A DNA stretch of 64,000 bases from Scenedesmus sp. ARA3. Lineage: Eukaryota; Chlorophyta; Chlorophyceae; Sphaeropleales; Scenedesmaceae. A program made the position numbers and the translations under genes. Below are positions 12,523 to 23,700 of the stretch, in pieces. How positions within the stretch are numbered: the first letter of the stretch is position 1; each line of letters begins with the position of its first letter. The stretch is from the NCBI GenBank assembly GCA_004335835.1, contig RWJK01001247.1, positions 28,131 to 92,130 of the forward strand, written 5' to 3'. Below the pieces are notes generated by a model that was not told the DNA's origin, made no database searches, and was given only the letters and a program-made list of their open reading frames with translations.

Positions 12523-14959
12523 ATGAGTGACCTGCCTGCACTGCACGCGAGAGCCACCAAGCTGATATTGGCACTTCGAGCAGGTCTAGGAAGGCTTGAA
12601 TCTGTAGAGGTATGAAGGAGCCAGGCAGCAAGTTGAATCCAGTACACAACCTAGAAGCTGCCTGGAGAGCAGCTGTTGTCTTACCAAATTCAACTGCTTC
12701 TGCAGCATGGAGAAGGGCCAGGAGACCCAGCAGCATTGGCGAGGGACCTGCAGCAGAAGCTTGCAGAGCTGCAGGTGTGCGAAGGACAGCATGCGACACA
12801 GCAGTTGTTGCGGTTGGCTTGCGCTGGAGCTGCCTTGCATGCAGTCCTTGGGATGTGAGAGGGACCTGCCTTGAGCCCCAGTCATGTGTGCGATTCAAGT
12901 CAACGGCTCTGATTCAGGAAGGCATGGCTGACCCGGTATCTGTGCATGCAGAGAATCAGCAGAGAGCTAGACAGCTCATGGCGCATGGCGCTGGTACGGC
13001 AGCAGACAGCAAAGCACGACGTATGGAAGAGGCAAGTGCAGAACCGGATCTGCAACAGCAGTGTCAACGGCAGTTACATCAGCTTGTACATTGCTACAGG
13101 GTGCTGTCATTGTCAGGCAGTATCCGCTCGCCACCACAGCTGCGCTGGCGTTTGCAGCTGCGGCCTGGCAGCTGCTGTGCCAGCATGCTTGCGATATGCG
13201 TCACCTTTACATGCTGCTTTCTGCATTAGAAGCCACCAGCGTCTGCGTGGGCACGACGGTTGCTGATCCGTCAGGCATTGTATGTTCAGCAAAAGCAGCG
13301 CTAGCAGCAGCAAGCGCATGCCAAGTGCAGGGAGTTGCTGCAAGCTTGGCTGCAAGCTCATTTACATTTGTGTTCTAATGCAGCCTGCATTCCGAATGTC
13401 TTGCAGGAAAGTGGAGCAAGTATCGGATGAAGCAGACTTCCTGCGGCAGTCGCTGGACCGCTTTGGCGGGCGGTGCGTGCGCACAAGACAGCACAGGAAC
13501 AGCAGCGGGTGCAAGCATACAACAGCAAAGCAGCATAGCAGACATATAGGCCAGCGCTGATGTATTCCTGCTCATCAGCAAAGTTTGTGAAGCATGTATC
13601 AACACACACTGTGCAACCCAACACACCGCCGCAGCAGCAGTCCAGGTAGAAGGATTGCTGGCATCCTGCGTGTCATGTGCCGCTGCGAGCTGCAACAAGC
13701 ACTGCCAACGCACACACTGTGCTGCGCCCGTGCTCTCCTGCAGGCAAGTTGCGCGGCAGCGGGAGGCAGCAGACAGGGAGGAGCTGCTTGCGCGGGCAGA
13801 GATGGGCCGGCAGATAAAGGATGCAATGGATGAAGAGGCTGCAGTGATGGGCCATGTCACGCGCTCGCGGCGCATGATGTCTGAGATGTTTGAGCAGGGC
13901 GGCAGCATCCTCGCAAACATGTCGCAGAACCGGGAGCGCATCAAGGTAGGTTTTGAAGGCAGCCGGGCGGCACGTACGCATAGCTGTTGCTGGGCGTTGG
14001 CAGCAGCGACCACAGCAGCAGCGGGTGGTTACAGTCTTGCTGAAACGGTTGCTGCTGGAAGTAGGTGCAACACCGCAGATACAGCACCAATGAACATCAG
14101 AGCAGCTACGCATGTGGACGATGGCCTTCATTGCCTGTGGTTGCCTGCTGTTTTCCATGGTCCTGCTGGGATGAGGGCAGCGGGCGCAGAAGAAGATGCT
14201 TGACATGCTGAGCAGAGTGGCATGTGCAAACTCTATTCAATTGATGACTCTCGTTGCCTGCGTTGCCTGCTATTTGCGGTGTTATGATTGCAGTGGGCGC
14301 AGAAGAAGATGCTGGACGTGCTCAACAGTGTGGGCATGTGCAAACCCTATTCAATTTATGACTCTCGTTGCCTGTGTTGCCTGCTGACATTGTGAGTGCA
14401 GCGGGCGCAGAAGAAGATGCTGGACGTGCTCAACAGTGTGGGCATGGGTGAGAGCGTGCTGCGCATGATTGAGCGGCGGCACAAGGCAGACGTGTACCTG
14501 GCGCTAGGCGGCATGGTGAGTGCGCTAAACAATACAAGTGTACAGCAAAATCGGATTGCACTTGAAGTTGTTGCTAATGGGACATGCACTTTGCAGACAA
14601 GTTTTTGATGTACATGCTGCAGAGGCCCACATAGCCCGGCAGCTGCATCGAAATCTCTCAGCACGAGTGCTTGCACATGCTTGTATCAGGGTGAACCCGA
14701 GTAACTATGCATGTCAGTGAGTGACAGCAATGCATGCAGCAATCTGCTGCCGGCCAGGATTAAGTGTCCTGCTATGGGATAATGCATGGAGTATAGTGCA
14801 TGCATGCAGCATCTGCTGCATCCTAAGGCGACGGTGAATCCAGCAATGCACTTACTGGTTGCTGCTGCTGCTGCTGCTGCTCTGTTTGCACGCATATGCT
14901 TGCTGCAGGGCACTATAGGCCTGCTGACATTTGGGCTGATCTGGTGGCGATGGTTCTAG
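12523..14959 (+). CDS. MEMB1: Membrin, Qb-SNARE of the ER-Golgi system (GOSR2/Bos1/MEMB11 family)
   Basis: Seven exons: 12523-12609, 12706-12774, 12952-13031, 13407-13472, 13744-13945, 14402-14515, 14909-14959, giving 222 aa; Arabidopsis MEMB11 is about 225 aa. Membrin is the Qb-SNARE for ER-to-Golgi and intra-Golgi vesicle fusion. The N-terminal helices (KLILALRAGLGRLESVE, RELDSSWRMALVRQQ) and the core VWKRKVEQVSDEADFL align with plant membrin. The SNARE helix runs about residues 125-190, with the expected zero-layer Gln in SQNRERIK followed by AQKKMLDVLNSVGMG and LRMIERR. A single C-terminal anchor ends in LLTFGLIWWRWF, at the usual position. Intron 3 must use a GC donor (AG|GCAAGT at 13032) to keep frame. 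Two partial copies of exon 6 lie in the intron before it. The symbol is by homology. Confidence 0.93.
14181..14338 (+). repeat. Two partial copies of membrin exon 6 5' edge
   Basis: Segments starting at 14181 and 14294 repeat the first 44-45 bases of the real exon (14402) together with the preceding AG. Both then run into near-identical intron sequence (tgcaaactctattcaatt and a variant). The period is about 110 bp. The real exon is the copy farthest downstream. Confidence 0.85.
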
Positions 14960-15764
14960 CTGTGCTGCTCAGCTGCGACGGCAGCGCTTCCATCGAGCTG
15001 CACTGTTCTGGTTCATTTTGTGGTGGCAGTTTGCTTGCCTCATGATGTACATACCTGGTGCTGCTGCAACATGCAGCCCGTTGAGCAAGCAACTTGCTTG
15101 TGTTTTTTTCTGAGGGCACAGCACGTGCACGCATTGCACGATGCATGTGCTGCGTAAAGAGGGACTTTGGGTGGCCTGCTGGCATCCAGCCTTGTCCAGA
15201 GTTTGCTGGGACTCCCAGCTGAGCTGCCCGCACTCCTTGACAACTGGTGGTGCACGGTACCCAAACAAAGTCGACATTTTTGTGAAATTTTGTGCTGCTG
15301 GGTGGACTTTTGGATGTTAATATAGGCTGGCTTGAGCTACTGAGCACCACCTGGAGATGGCAACGGCTGGCAGCTGCTGCGAACAAGGTCCGTCTGCAGC
15401 ACGCTGCCGGACTTTGAAAGTCGTGCATCGTGGTGTTTTGCTGCCGCACATGGGGCTATGCGCGCCGACGGCTGTCAAACAAGGTCGGGTAGCAGCGGCT
15501 TCTTGCGACTTCCCTAGAAGTTCTGTCAGCAAACCCTAATAAGCAGGTCACGCTTGTAGGTCACACTGCCGTTTGATGTTAGTCAGCTCAGCGTTAAATG
15601 TGCATCTATCGACTGCTTTCCACCTGTCCAGCAGTCTCGACTTCCAACAGGCTTTCAAGCGTAAATACTCGGCAGTCACGAACACCGCTGTCTCTGCTTC
15701 CACATACTCAGTTGCTTGTAATATTACGTGTGCAGTTCTGTCTAAGACGGGTGCGCACGGCGCC
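14960..15764. other. Intergenic, membrin 3' flank and C2-gene promoter
   Basis: About 0.8 kb between two same-strand genes. It should contain the membrin 3' UTR and the promoter of the C2 gene. No gene, RNA or repeat was recognised. Confidence 0.4.
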
Positions 15765-17439
15765 ATGAGGAAACTGAGCTTAGCAGGTGCTGTCACTCGG
15801 CATCAGCCAGCATCTTCCCGGCTGTGCCTTACGTATGCGTGCATACTAGTTATCATTCATGTTCCAAACAAACGTTCACCGTTTACGGTCACCCATGCAT
15901 GTGCTTTCTTGTATCTCCTGCAAACGTTGCTGCTGCTGATGTCGCTGCTGCTGCTACTGCTGCTGCTGTCATGCAGTGCTCAAAGCCCATAGGCTTAGGA
16001 ACACAGCTGCCTTTGGATCCAAGCAGCATGTCTACTTGAAACTAGTGGCCGGAACTGCTGTGAAGGTATCTGATGTGGTTCCAGGTGCGCTGTCAGCAGC
16101 AGCAGCAGCGCATGCAACTGACTCCAGCCTGGAACACATAATGTGTTACACATAAAATATACATGCGCCTCAGCCCCACACCAGTTGTTAACAGGGAGAT
16201 TGCAGAGTTATCAGCTTGTAAAGCAGATGGAAGCATTTGACCGAAGTTGTGGCACTTGGGCATGGCTCGTGATGGCTGGCTCAAGCTTCAGCCTCCTCTA
16301 GTAACACCATGCATGCAGGAAGCACTTGGGCCGGTGAATCTGCAACCACGTGGCATTTTGATGATGGATGCATATGATATGTATACGCATACGTATACAT
16401 CATTATGCTCATTGATTACACCGTGTCATACATCCGCCTGTCCCTGTTGGTGATGGTGTGTCTGCAGATGCCGGCACTGATTGTGCTCTTGGCGAAATCT
16501 TCAGCCTTGACCTGCCCCCAGGCGTTGACTCAGTCAACATTGAGGTCGTTTCAAAACACAACCTGACAGGTGGGTGGCAGGTGGCACGAGATGCAGGCAG
16601 CTGCACTGCTTGATAATGAGGCACCCTGCCTATATGTATTAGAACTAACTACTGAGCGCAACATGGGTACCTGTTGATACGCTGCGAGGCATGCTGGCCT
16701 AGATAAACACACACAAGCTCTGCATTGCACACAATGCATGCAACTCTGTGCTTGCCGCCACCAGACTGCAGTGCCCTGCATGCACTCATCGTGTGTTACG
16801 CAAGCCCTGGATTGAATATCGACTTCCTCCTGTTATATCCTTCCCTCCAGATAGCTGCTGCATGCCCATGGCATGCACTGATGTGCCACATATGTCAGCC
16901 TGACATCATCTAGTCCACATCTGCTGCATTCGCAGGTGATGAGCTCATAGGCACAGCCACACTGTCACTGGAGCAGATCCAGGAGTCAAACGGGGATGTC
17001 ATCCGTGCACCTGTCATGTCCAAGAAAGGCATGGCAGGGGAGCTGGAGGTCACCGCAAGTGTGGCAGATGCAGCAGCAGCGGCTTCTGCATTGCAAGCAG
17101 CAGCAAAGGTAGGCGTGCTTGATCTATTGTGTTTGGTTTGATTGCACTCCGCCATTATGCGTAGACCTGGTGTTTGTAGACAACTGGGTTGATGACAGGC
17201 TCGGCAGCAACAGAAGCTGGCACGTGTCTACTGCAGGAGGTGGATATGAATTGACAAGCGTGAGATGCCGACAGCACGCATGCTGCCCCTGCCACATGGC
17301 AAAGTCCAACAATAGGCGTATGTATGATGTATGTGCCTGTATCCTGCTCTGTCTGCTGCTGCATGCAGTCTCCCTACCCCGCGGCAGCTCCTGCAGGGCC
17401 GTACCCCAACAGCAGCAGCCCTTATGGCAGCCCCTACCC

Positions 17440-17472
<33 letters not shown>

Positions 17473-18265
17473 ACGCATGGGCCCACCTGGCCCTGCCACC
17501 TACCCTCCAATAGGAGCCATGCAGCCAATGCAGCAGCAGCAGCCGTACCCAGCAGCAGCAGCAGGATATGCGCAGCCTGCCGCTGGTCCCTACCCACAGC
17601 AGCAGCAGCAGGGGCGGCAGCCGGTGGGTCCTTACCCAAGCCCTCATCCACCACAGCAGCAGCAGCAGCCGGGGTATGGCCAGCCTCAGGGTGGCTACCC
17701 TGGGGGTTACCCCCCTGCTGCTCCTTACGCACCTGCTGCTGCTGCTGCTGCTCCTGGTGCGTATAACATTCCACCTGGCTACCCGCAGCCAGCAGGGACG
17801 CAGCTGCCACTGGTACAGCAGCAGCAGCAGCAGCCGCAGCCGCAGCCGCAGATGGCACCTAGCACTGGTGCTGGTCGGGGCAGTGGTATGATGGGGACTG
17901 CACTGGCGGCAGGGGCCGGTGCTTTGGGTGGTGCTGTCATTGGCGGCGCTGTTTCAAACGCCATGTTTGGTGGTCATCACGGCGGCTGGGGCGGCGGCGG
18001 CGGCGGCGGCGGATGGGGCGGCGGCGGCGGTTACGGCGGCGGCTACGGCGGCGGCGACACCGTCTTTGTTGAAAATAACACATTTGTGACAAATAACACA
18101 ACGCAGGATTACAGCTCGGTGACGGATGTGAATGGTGGCGGGGGCGGGGATTGGGTGGCGATGGATAATGCAGGCGGTGGCGGTGACTGGGTTGATATGG
18201 ATAATGGTGGAGGGGACTTTGGGGGTGGAGGCTTTGATGACTTTGGGGGTGGGGGAGACTGGTAG
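15765..18265 (+). CDS. SRC2-like C2-domain protein with Pro/Tyr/Gln-rich and Gly-rich tails
   Basis: Five exons: 15765-15786 (only 22 coding bases), 15977-16084, 16468-16569, 16936-17108, 17369-18265, giving 433 aa. Residues 1 to about 125 form an N-terminal C2 domain (VLKAHRLRNTAAFGSKQHVY, then GVDSVNIEVVSKHNLTGDEL). Residues about 136-300 are Pro/Tyr/Gln repeats of the GYP/PYPQQQ kind. A small-residue stretch follows (ALAAGAGALGGAVIGGAVSN), then a Gly/Asp/Trp-rich tail ending FGGGGDW. This order matches plant SRC2-type proteins, which associate with endomembranes or plasma membrane and respond to cold or stress. The Ca2+-binding Asp cluster usual in loop 1 (DPY) is missing, so lipid or protein binding may be Ca2+-independent. 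Exon 1 was chosen because its ATG and phase complete the first C2 strand. Confidence 0.85.
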
Positions 18266-19250
18266 CCGGAATAGGGCCTGCCAGAGCTTCTACTCGGAGC
18301 ATCAGTGTACAGTCTTGCATTTTTTTGCAGTATTGCGCTGTGCTGTACAATATTCACCGGCTAGTGTCTTCGCCGCCAGGCTGGGGCAGGACGTTGGCGT
18401 GGTGGAACAGTGTCTGATCATGACTAATGGTTTAAGAGTTTGACACATGGCAGATGCACAGCATAATTTGAAGCCGTCAATTGGGCTAAGCTATAGTTGG
18501 TGGCGTCATGTGAAGGGTGGATGCCAGATGCAGCACGCTCGTCCATGGATTGTGTCATCATTGGTAGCTGTGAGAGCTGTTTAAAGAACTACAAGGATTG
18601 ACTAATAAATGTCTTCTTGTTCCTCATCCTCATTGCTGACCGGGCTTGATGCATCAGCACCTGATGCCCCGCCGGGGACAGACTGCTGTGCTTTGGGGCT
18701 TGGAGCCCCCAAGCCTGTACGGTACAGGGTGTATCTAATGTATAAGAACGAATTTACACATCCTCCGAGCCCTCACGAACCGCAGTGGATGCGAAACTAG
18801 CTAATGTGTAAATACTTGCAGGATACGTGTGTATTGCCTGCTGACTACTGTCAGGTTACTGTTTGCAGTCGCACATGACGCATGTGATATGAGGTGTTGC
18901 AACGATGGAAAGATACTCAGTATCGCCAAGCTCTCGGGCAACGCACCTTCTTGAATAAACAGTTGACTCAGCCCAACTCAACCAACCCAACCATGTTACA
19001 GCTATGCCGTCTTCAGCGCTGTCAGCTGCTGCGCCACCGCCTGCACCCCGCCAACACTGCCTCCCTCTCCCCTGGCACTGACCGCCTACCAAAGCGCGCC
19101 CCAAACTTATCTGGATGCCAGCGCATGAGCTCCTTACGCAGGGCCAGCCTCATTGCATCAAGCCCCGAGGCACCTGGTGCCGGCTGCCATGTCTAAGCCT
19201 GGCTAAATTCACTCTCGTAATAACACATTTTGCAACGCGCCATGTAACAG
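18266..19250. other. Convergent intergenic region
   Basis: This is the 3' flank of both the C2 gene and the NFKBIL1-like gene. It contains a TGTAA motif near 18806, the usual green-algal poly(A) signal, which could end the C2 transcript. It also contains the degenerate copy of the NFKBIL1 terminal exon annotated separately. No other gene was seen. Confidence 0.4.
19002..19186 (-). repeat. Degenerate copy of the NFKBIL1-like terminal exon, including the stop codon
   Basis: About 185 bp repeats 19251-19435 at an offset of 249 bp. Most differences are substitutions plus small indels. It lies downstream of the real stop, so it should be 3' UTR or intergenic. Confidence 0.85.
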
Positions 19251-20721
19251 CTATGCCGTCTTCAGCGCTGTCAGCTGCTGCGCCACTGCCTGCACCCCTG
19301 CCAACACCGCCTCCCGATCCCCTGGCACTAACCGCCCACCAAACCTCGCCCCAAACTTGTCTGGGTGCCAGCGCATGAGCTCCTTACGCAGCGCCAGCCT
19401 CATTGCATCAGGCCCTGATGCACCTCCAAACAGCAGGCTGCGCAGCTGCTGCGGATCCAACTGGATCTCTCCATGAGCTATTTGTAGCTGAGGCCCTCGC
19501 GCTGCTGCTGCTGCCGGCGGCCAGGGGATGTCTGCATAGCCAATGGGCTTGTGCTTGGGCCAGGCGTCGAGCGCTGCCCACTTGGCTTCGTATGCTGCGC
19601 GTCTGTTGGGTGCAGCGGCCTGGCAAAAGCAGAACACATGTGGCACAGGGCAAGCGGAGCAGGCGCAGGGTAGCAAAAGCAGGATGTAAGAGCTTGCAGG
19701 AGACACACAGCAGGAGGGACAAGCATGGCAGAAGACAGCAGCACAAAAAGGCCAGCAGAGTCGATGAGGATGCATAGTTAAGGAGGCAATACGTGTCTTA
19801 AACAAGAGAGCCTGAGCGCAATTACTGTCGTGTTACTAGAGCCGTTTCTGGGAGAGCACAGCTGTGACAGCAGTCATGACATGACAGCAATCCTCGCATG
19901 ACAGCAGACATCGCATGATCATGCTGTCTGAACCTCCGCAGCTCACCTGCTCGATCTGCTGCATCATCGCTGCTCTCCAGTTACTGTCCTTGGCTTGCTC
20001 CTCCTTAGACCCTAAACCTGGAACCCTAACCCCAATCCCTAAACCCTCGGCTGAACCTCCACCAGCTCACCTGCTCGATCTGCTGCATCATTGCTGCTCT
20101 CCAGTTACTGTCCTTGGCTTGCTCCTCCCTCAGAATCCTCGCAGACTCTGCTGCCGCTGCCTCAGCCTTACGCTGCCGCTCTTTTGCTGCCGCATCCCGC
20201 CCTTCAGCGCCCCTGCCAAAGCCAGCAAAGGCTGACCGGCCGCCTGAGCGTGCGGCTGCAGCAGCGGCAGCAGCAGCAGCCACCTTACGGCCGTGGTCCT
20301 GCAGACAGCAGCGGCAGCGCAGGTACAGCAGGAAAGGCGGGAAACTCAGTGCCTGCCTAGCTTCTCAAACCAGCTTTGCTTGTGCGCCCATGGTCCTGCA
20401 TAGCAAACACCAGCTGCAGCAACAGCAGCAGCGGAGTTGCAGCAAGGACAGCAGAGAGCTCAGTGCATTGCTATCGCCTAAATGCAGCTTCGCTCCAGCT
20501 GACGGTGCATTACACATGCAAACCTAACATGGCACATACCCTGCCGCTCACAAACAGGTTCCTATCGATGCCTTGCACAGAAGCCCGCCAGGCGTTGTGT
20601 GACTGGTGTGAGAGCATCTCCATCGGCTATCAGCACACACAAGCCACTGAGTAGCTGCCCGCAAGCCCCACCTGCATATCTTGCCACAGCCTGTCCGCCC
20701 ATGCTTCATCATCGTCCTCGT

Positions 20722-20756
<35 letters not shown>

Positions 20757-23700
20757 CCCCCAGCAGCTGGCTTGCCATACTGCGCAGCAGCAGCAGCAGC
20801 GCCACCCCAGCCTGCACCAGACAGACTGCAGCAGCGGCAGCAGTGGCAGCAGAAGCACAATGAGTGTGCGGCTATGTCGTGTATGCACGTGCATTGCCAC
20901 TTCACAACAGTTGTTGCGATTGTGTGATTCGAGTGACGCCACCAGCAGTGATTTTAAGCAGGAGCTGTGCGATGGTGCTGAGCCTGCGGGAGTGTTCGCC
21001 CATGTGTCCAAATCACATTGCTGAGCCAGCACCTGGTCGCCTAAGCCCTGAAGAGCATCTATCTCAAAGAAATCTTGCTGAACATAACATCACAATGACG
21101 CACCCGCCCCAGCCTCCTTCATCATCACTCATCTCCTCCGCAAGCCGAGCCCTCCAATCATCGTCATCATCTCCAGCAGCACCACCAGCAGCAGCAGCAG
21201 CACCAGCAGCAGCACCAGCACCAGCAGCAGCGCCGGCTGCAGCCAGGCCTCTGCTGCCACTACCTAGGCTGCTGTCGCTGCCGCTGCCGCTGTGTGCGGC
21301 AGCGTGTGGCAGTGGAGAGCCTTCGCTCTGGTTGTGCCGCTGCATGATCTGCTGAATAGAGAGGCCTGCATTATTGGTGACAGACAGGTCAACTGGCTGC
21401 TCTGCACCCTGCACAGCAGCAGCGAGCGCATCAAAATGGCTGTGTTACTTGTTTTGTTTCGATCGTCATCTTTGCGGCAGATGCTCTTGGTGGTCTCCCC
21501 CGACAAACATGTAACATGACAACAGCCAGTGACAAGGAAACATCAAGCACGTGATGAGCGAACACACTCATCGCCAGCAGCTGCTGCAGCAGCAGCAGCA
21601 TCAGCAGCAGCAGCTAGTTTGTGGCTCGCACCTGTATGGGCTCTGACAGTGCCAGCCAATGGGCATGCATTGCAGCCAAGTGCCCAGGTGTGTTGCCGGC
21701 AGAGAAAACATCAAGCACATGATAAACGTAAACATAACGCAAAACATACTCAGCACCAGCAGCCTGCTGCAGGTGCGCACCTGTATGAGCTCTGACAGTG
21801 CCAGCCAGTGGGCATGCATGGCAGCAAGGTGCCCAGGTGTGTTGCCAGCAGCATCCTGGGCAGATGGATCGGCATGGCGCCTGCAGGGCAGCAGCAGTGG
21901 ATGCGCGGCATGCGTTGGTTAGCATCGTGAGTAAATCAATGACGCTCCAAATAACAATGGCGTGCTAACTCTCAGGTCTTTGTCTCCTCCAGATGTCGGC
22001 CAGCAAGAGAATAACAGATGACTCATCCCTCAGGGTTGCCCCTGCCAGCCATGGCCATCGCTGCAGCGCCTGCGAGGCTCAGCGCCCACCAAGGAGACCT
22101 CTAGCCCCTAACCAAATGATACATGTTGCAGCCAGAGAGGCTGAAAGAAGCAGAGCCGGCGTTTGCAGCCGCTGTGGATTTCTGCGATGGTTGGTCAACC
22201 ACTTTTGGGCCCAGGCTGGGCGTCACAGCCCAGCAGAAGAGTGACCCTGCTCGCACTTCTTGAGGAAGCAGACAACGCCCGTTTGCCAGCAACCTGAATC
22301 ATACTATGGGCGAATCAGCCAGCATACACCGCGACACGGGCTTTGCCCTGCATCCATCAAGCGCGTTCGACCGACACTGACTTGCCACCGCTTGCCAAAT
22401 CGACTGCGTGTTGTCTTTAATCAACGCTGATGTATGAGATAGCAAGTGAAGTCACGGTGATTGTTTGCCTGGTGTCGTGGGCTTGCCTTTGCTCAGGTGG
22501 GTGAGGCACGGGTGATCACAGCAGGACCGTAGCATCGAGACAAGTCCACCGCCTGATCCAAAACGATTTTTAATCTTAACAATATCTAAGCATACAGTGA
22601 TATAGTATGTCTATGTCTTTGTCACACCACGTCAGCATGCATGTCGAACCAAAGTTGGTCCGGTTCGTACTTGAGCACAGCCCTGCGGTAGCCTGGCAGC
22701 TGAGTGCAGCACAGTGCTATTTCCTCCTCTCTGCAGCCATGCAACGAGCATTATATTACGTCTCTGGAGAAATGCGACCTGACAATTTCAAACCAGCTTT
22801 CAGGTTCAAGTTTCCTATGTGCTGGCACTCAACAGGCTTCATGTTGACAGCTGCCTCGTGCTGCCCGCCCCTCGTGTCTGCCTGCTGCCAGACTGTGCTG
22901 CAGACATTCAGCTGGGCCCCAGAAGGCTGCTGCAGGCACACCAGGCAACTGAGCTGCAGCTGCCTACCCACGATGTGCTGCAAACAGCAGGAACTGTGGC
23001 CACGCAAGGACCCCAGGCTGTGCAGGCAGAAGAACTGCCTGCAGCAGCAGCAGCAGCAGCAGCAGCGGCAGCCACTCCACCTGCTGTACATCGCTACAAG
23101 CCCAAGAGCAGCACAGCTGCCCTACCCAGAAATGCAGCAGCACCAGCCATGCGGCTGAACCGCTCATCCATGTTTGCTGAGCCTCCTGCGCCTAGCGTTG
23201 CTGCACCTTCACACACAGGCCACAAAGGCCATGGGAAGGCTGGCAATGGTGGATCTAATGGCAACCGGCTGCTCAGCAGGCCTATGAGGCTTAGCTTGGC
23301 AGAGGCAGAGCAGCAGCTGATGCAGCCCAGTGCATTAGTGTCCCATAGGTGTGCACATGAGCATGGCCGTTTGCCCACACTGTTGCTGATTTGATTGTGG
23401 TTGAGGCTGTCTTGGTTACCGTGCTTTGTTGTCTAGAAGGTGCACTTTGCAGTGCGCAAGGAGACATGTTCAATTGCAGTCTTGCAGAGTTTGGTGCGGC
23501 AAGTCAAGGATACTATTGAGGCGATGCATGTTCAGCCGTGCAGTTGTCAATTTAGTTCTACAGGGTTGATTGCTCTGTTGGGAGGATATGCATTGTTGAA
23601 TTGATACGCATGAGTAGCCCCTCATCAAATGGTTGCAGCACAACAGTTGAGTCAGCGCAATGGCAGCACAGCATGCTGTTTCACACACAGCACAGCGCAC

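Noticed and set aside
13036..13041. GT donor for membrin exon 3
   Set aside because: Using it shifts the next exon into a stop within eight codons and breaks the VWKRKVEQV alignment.
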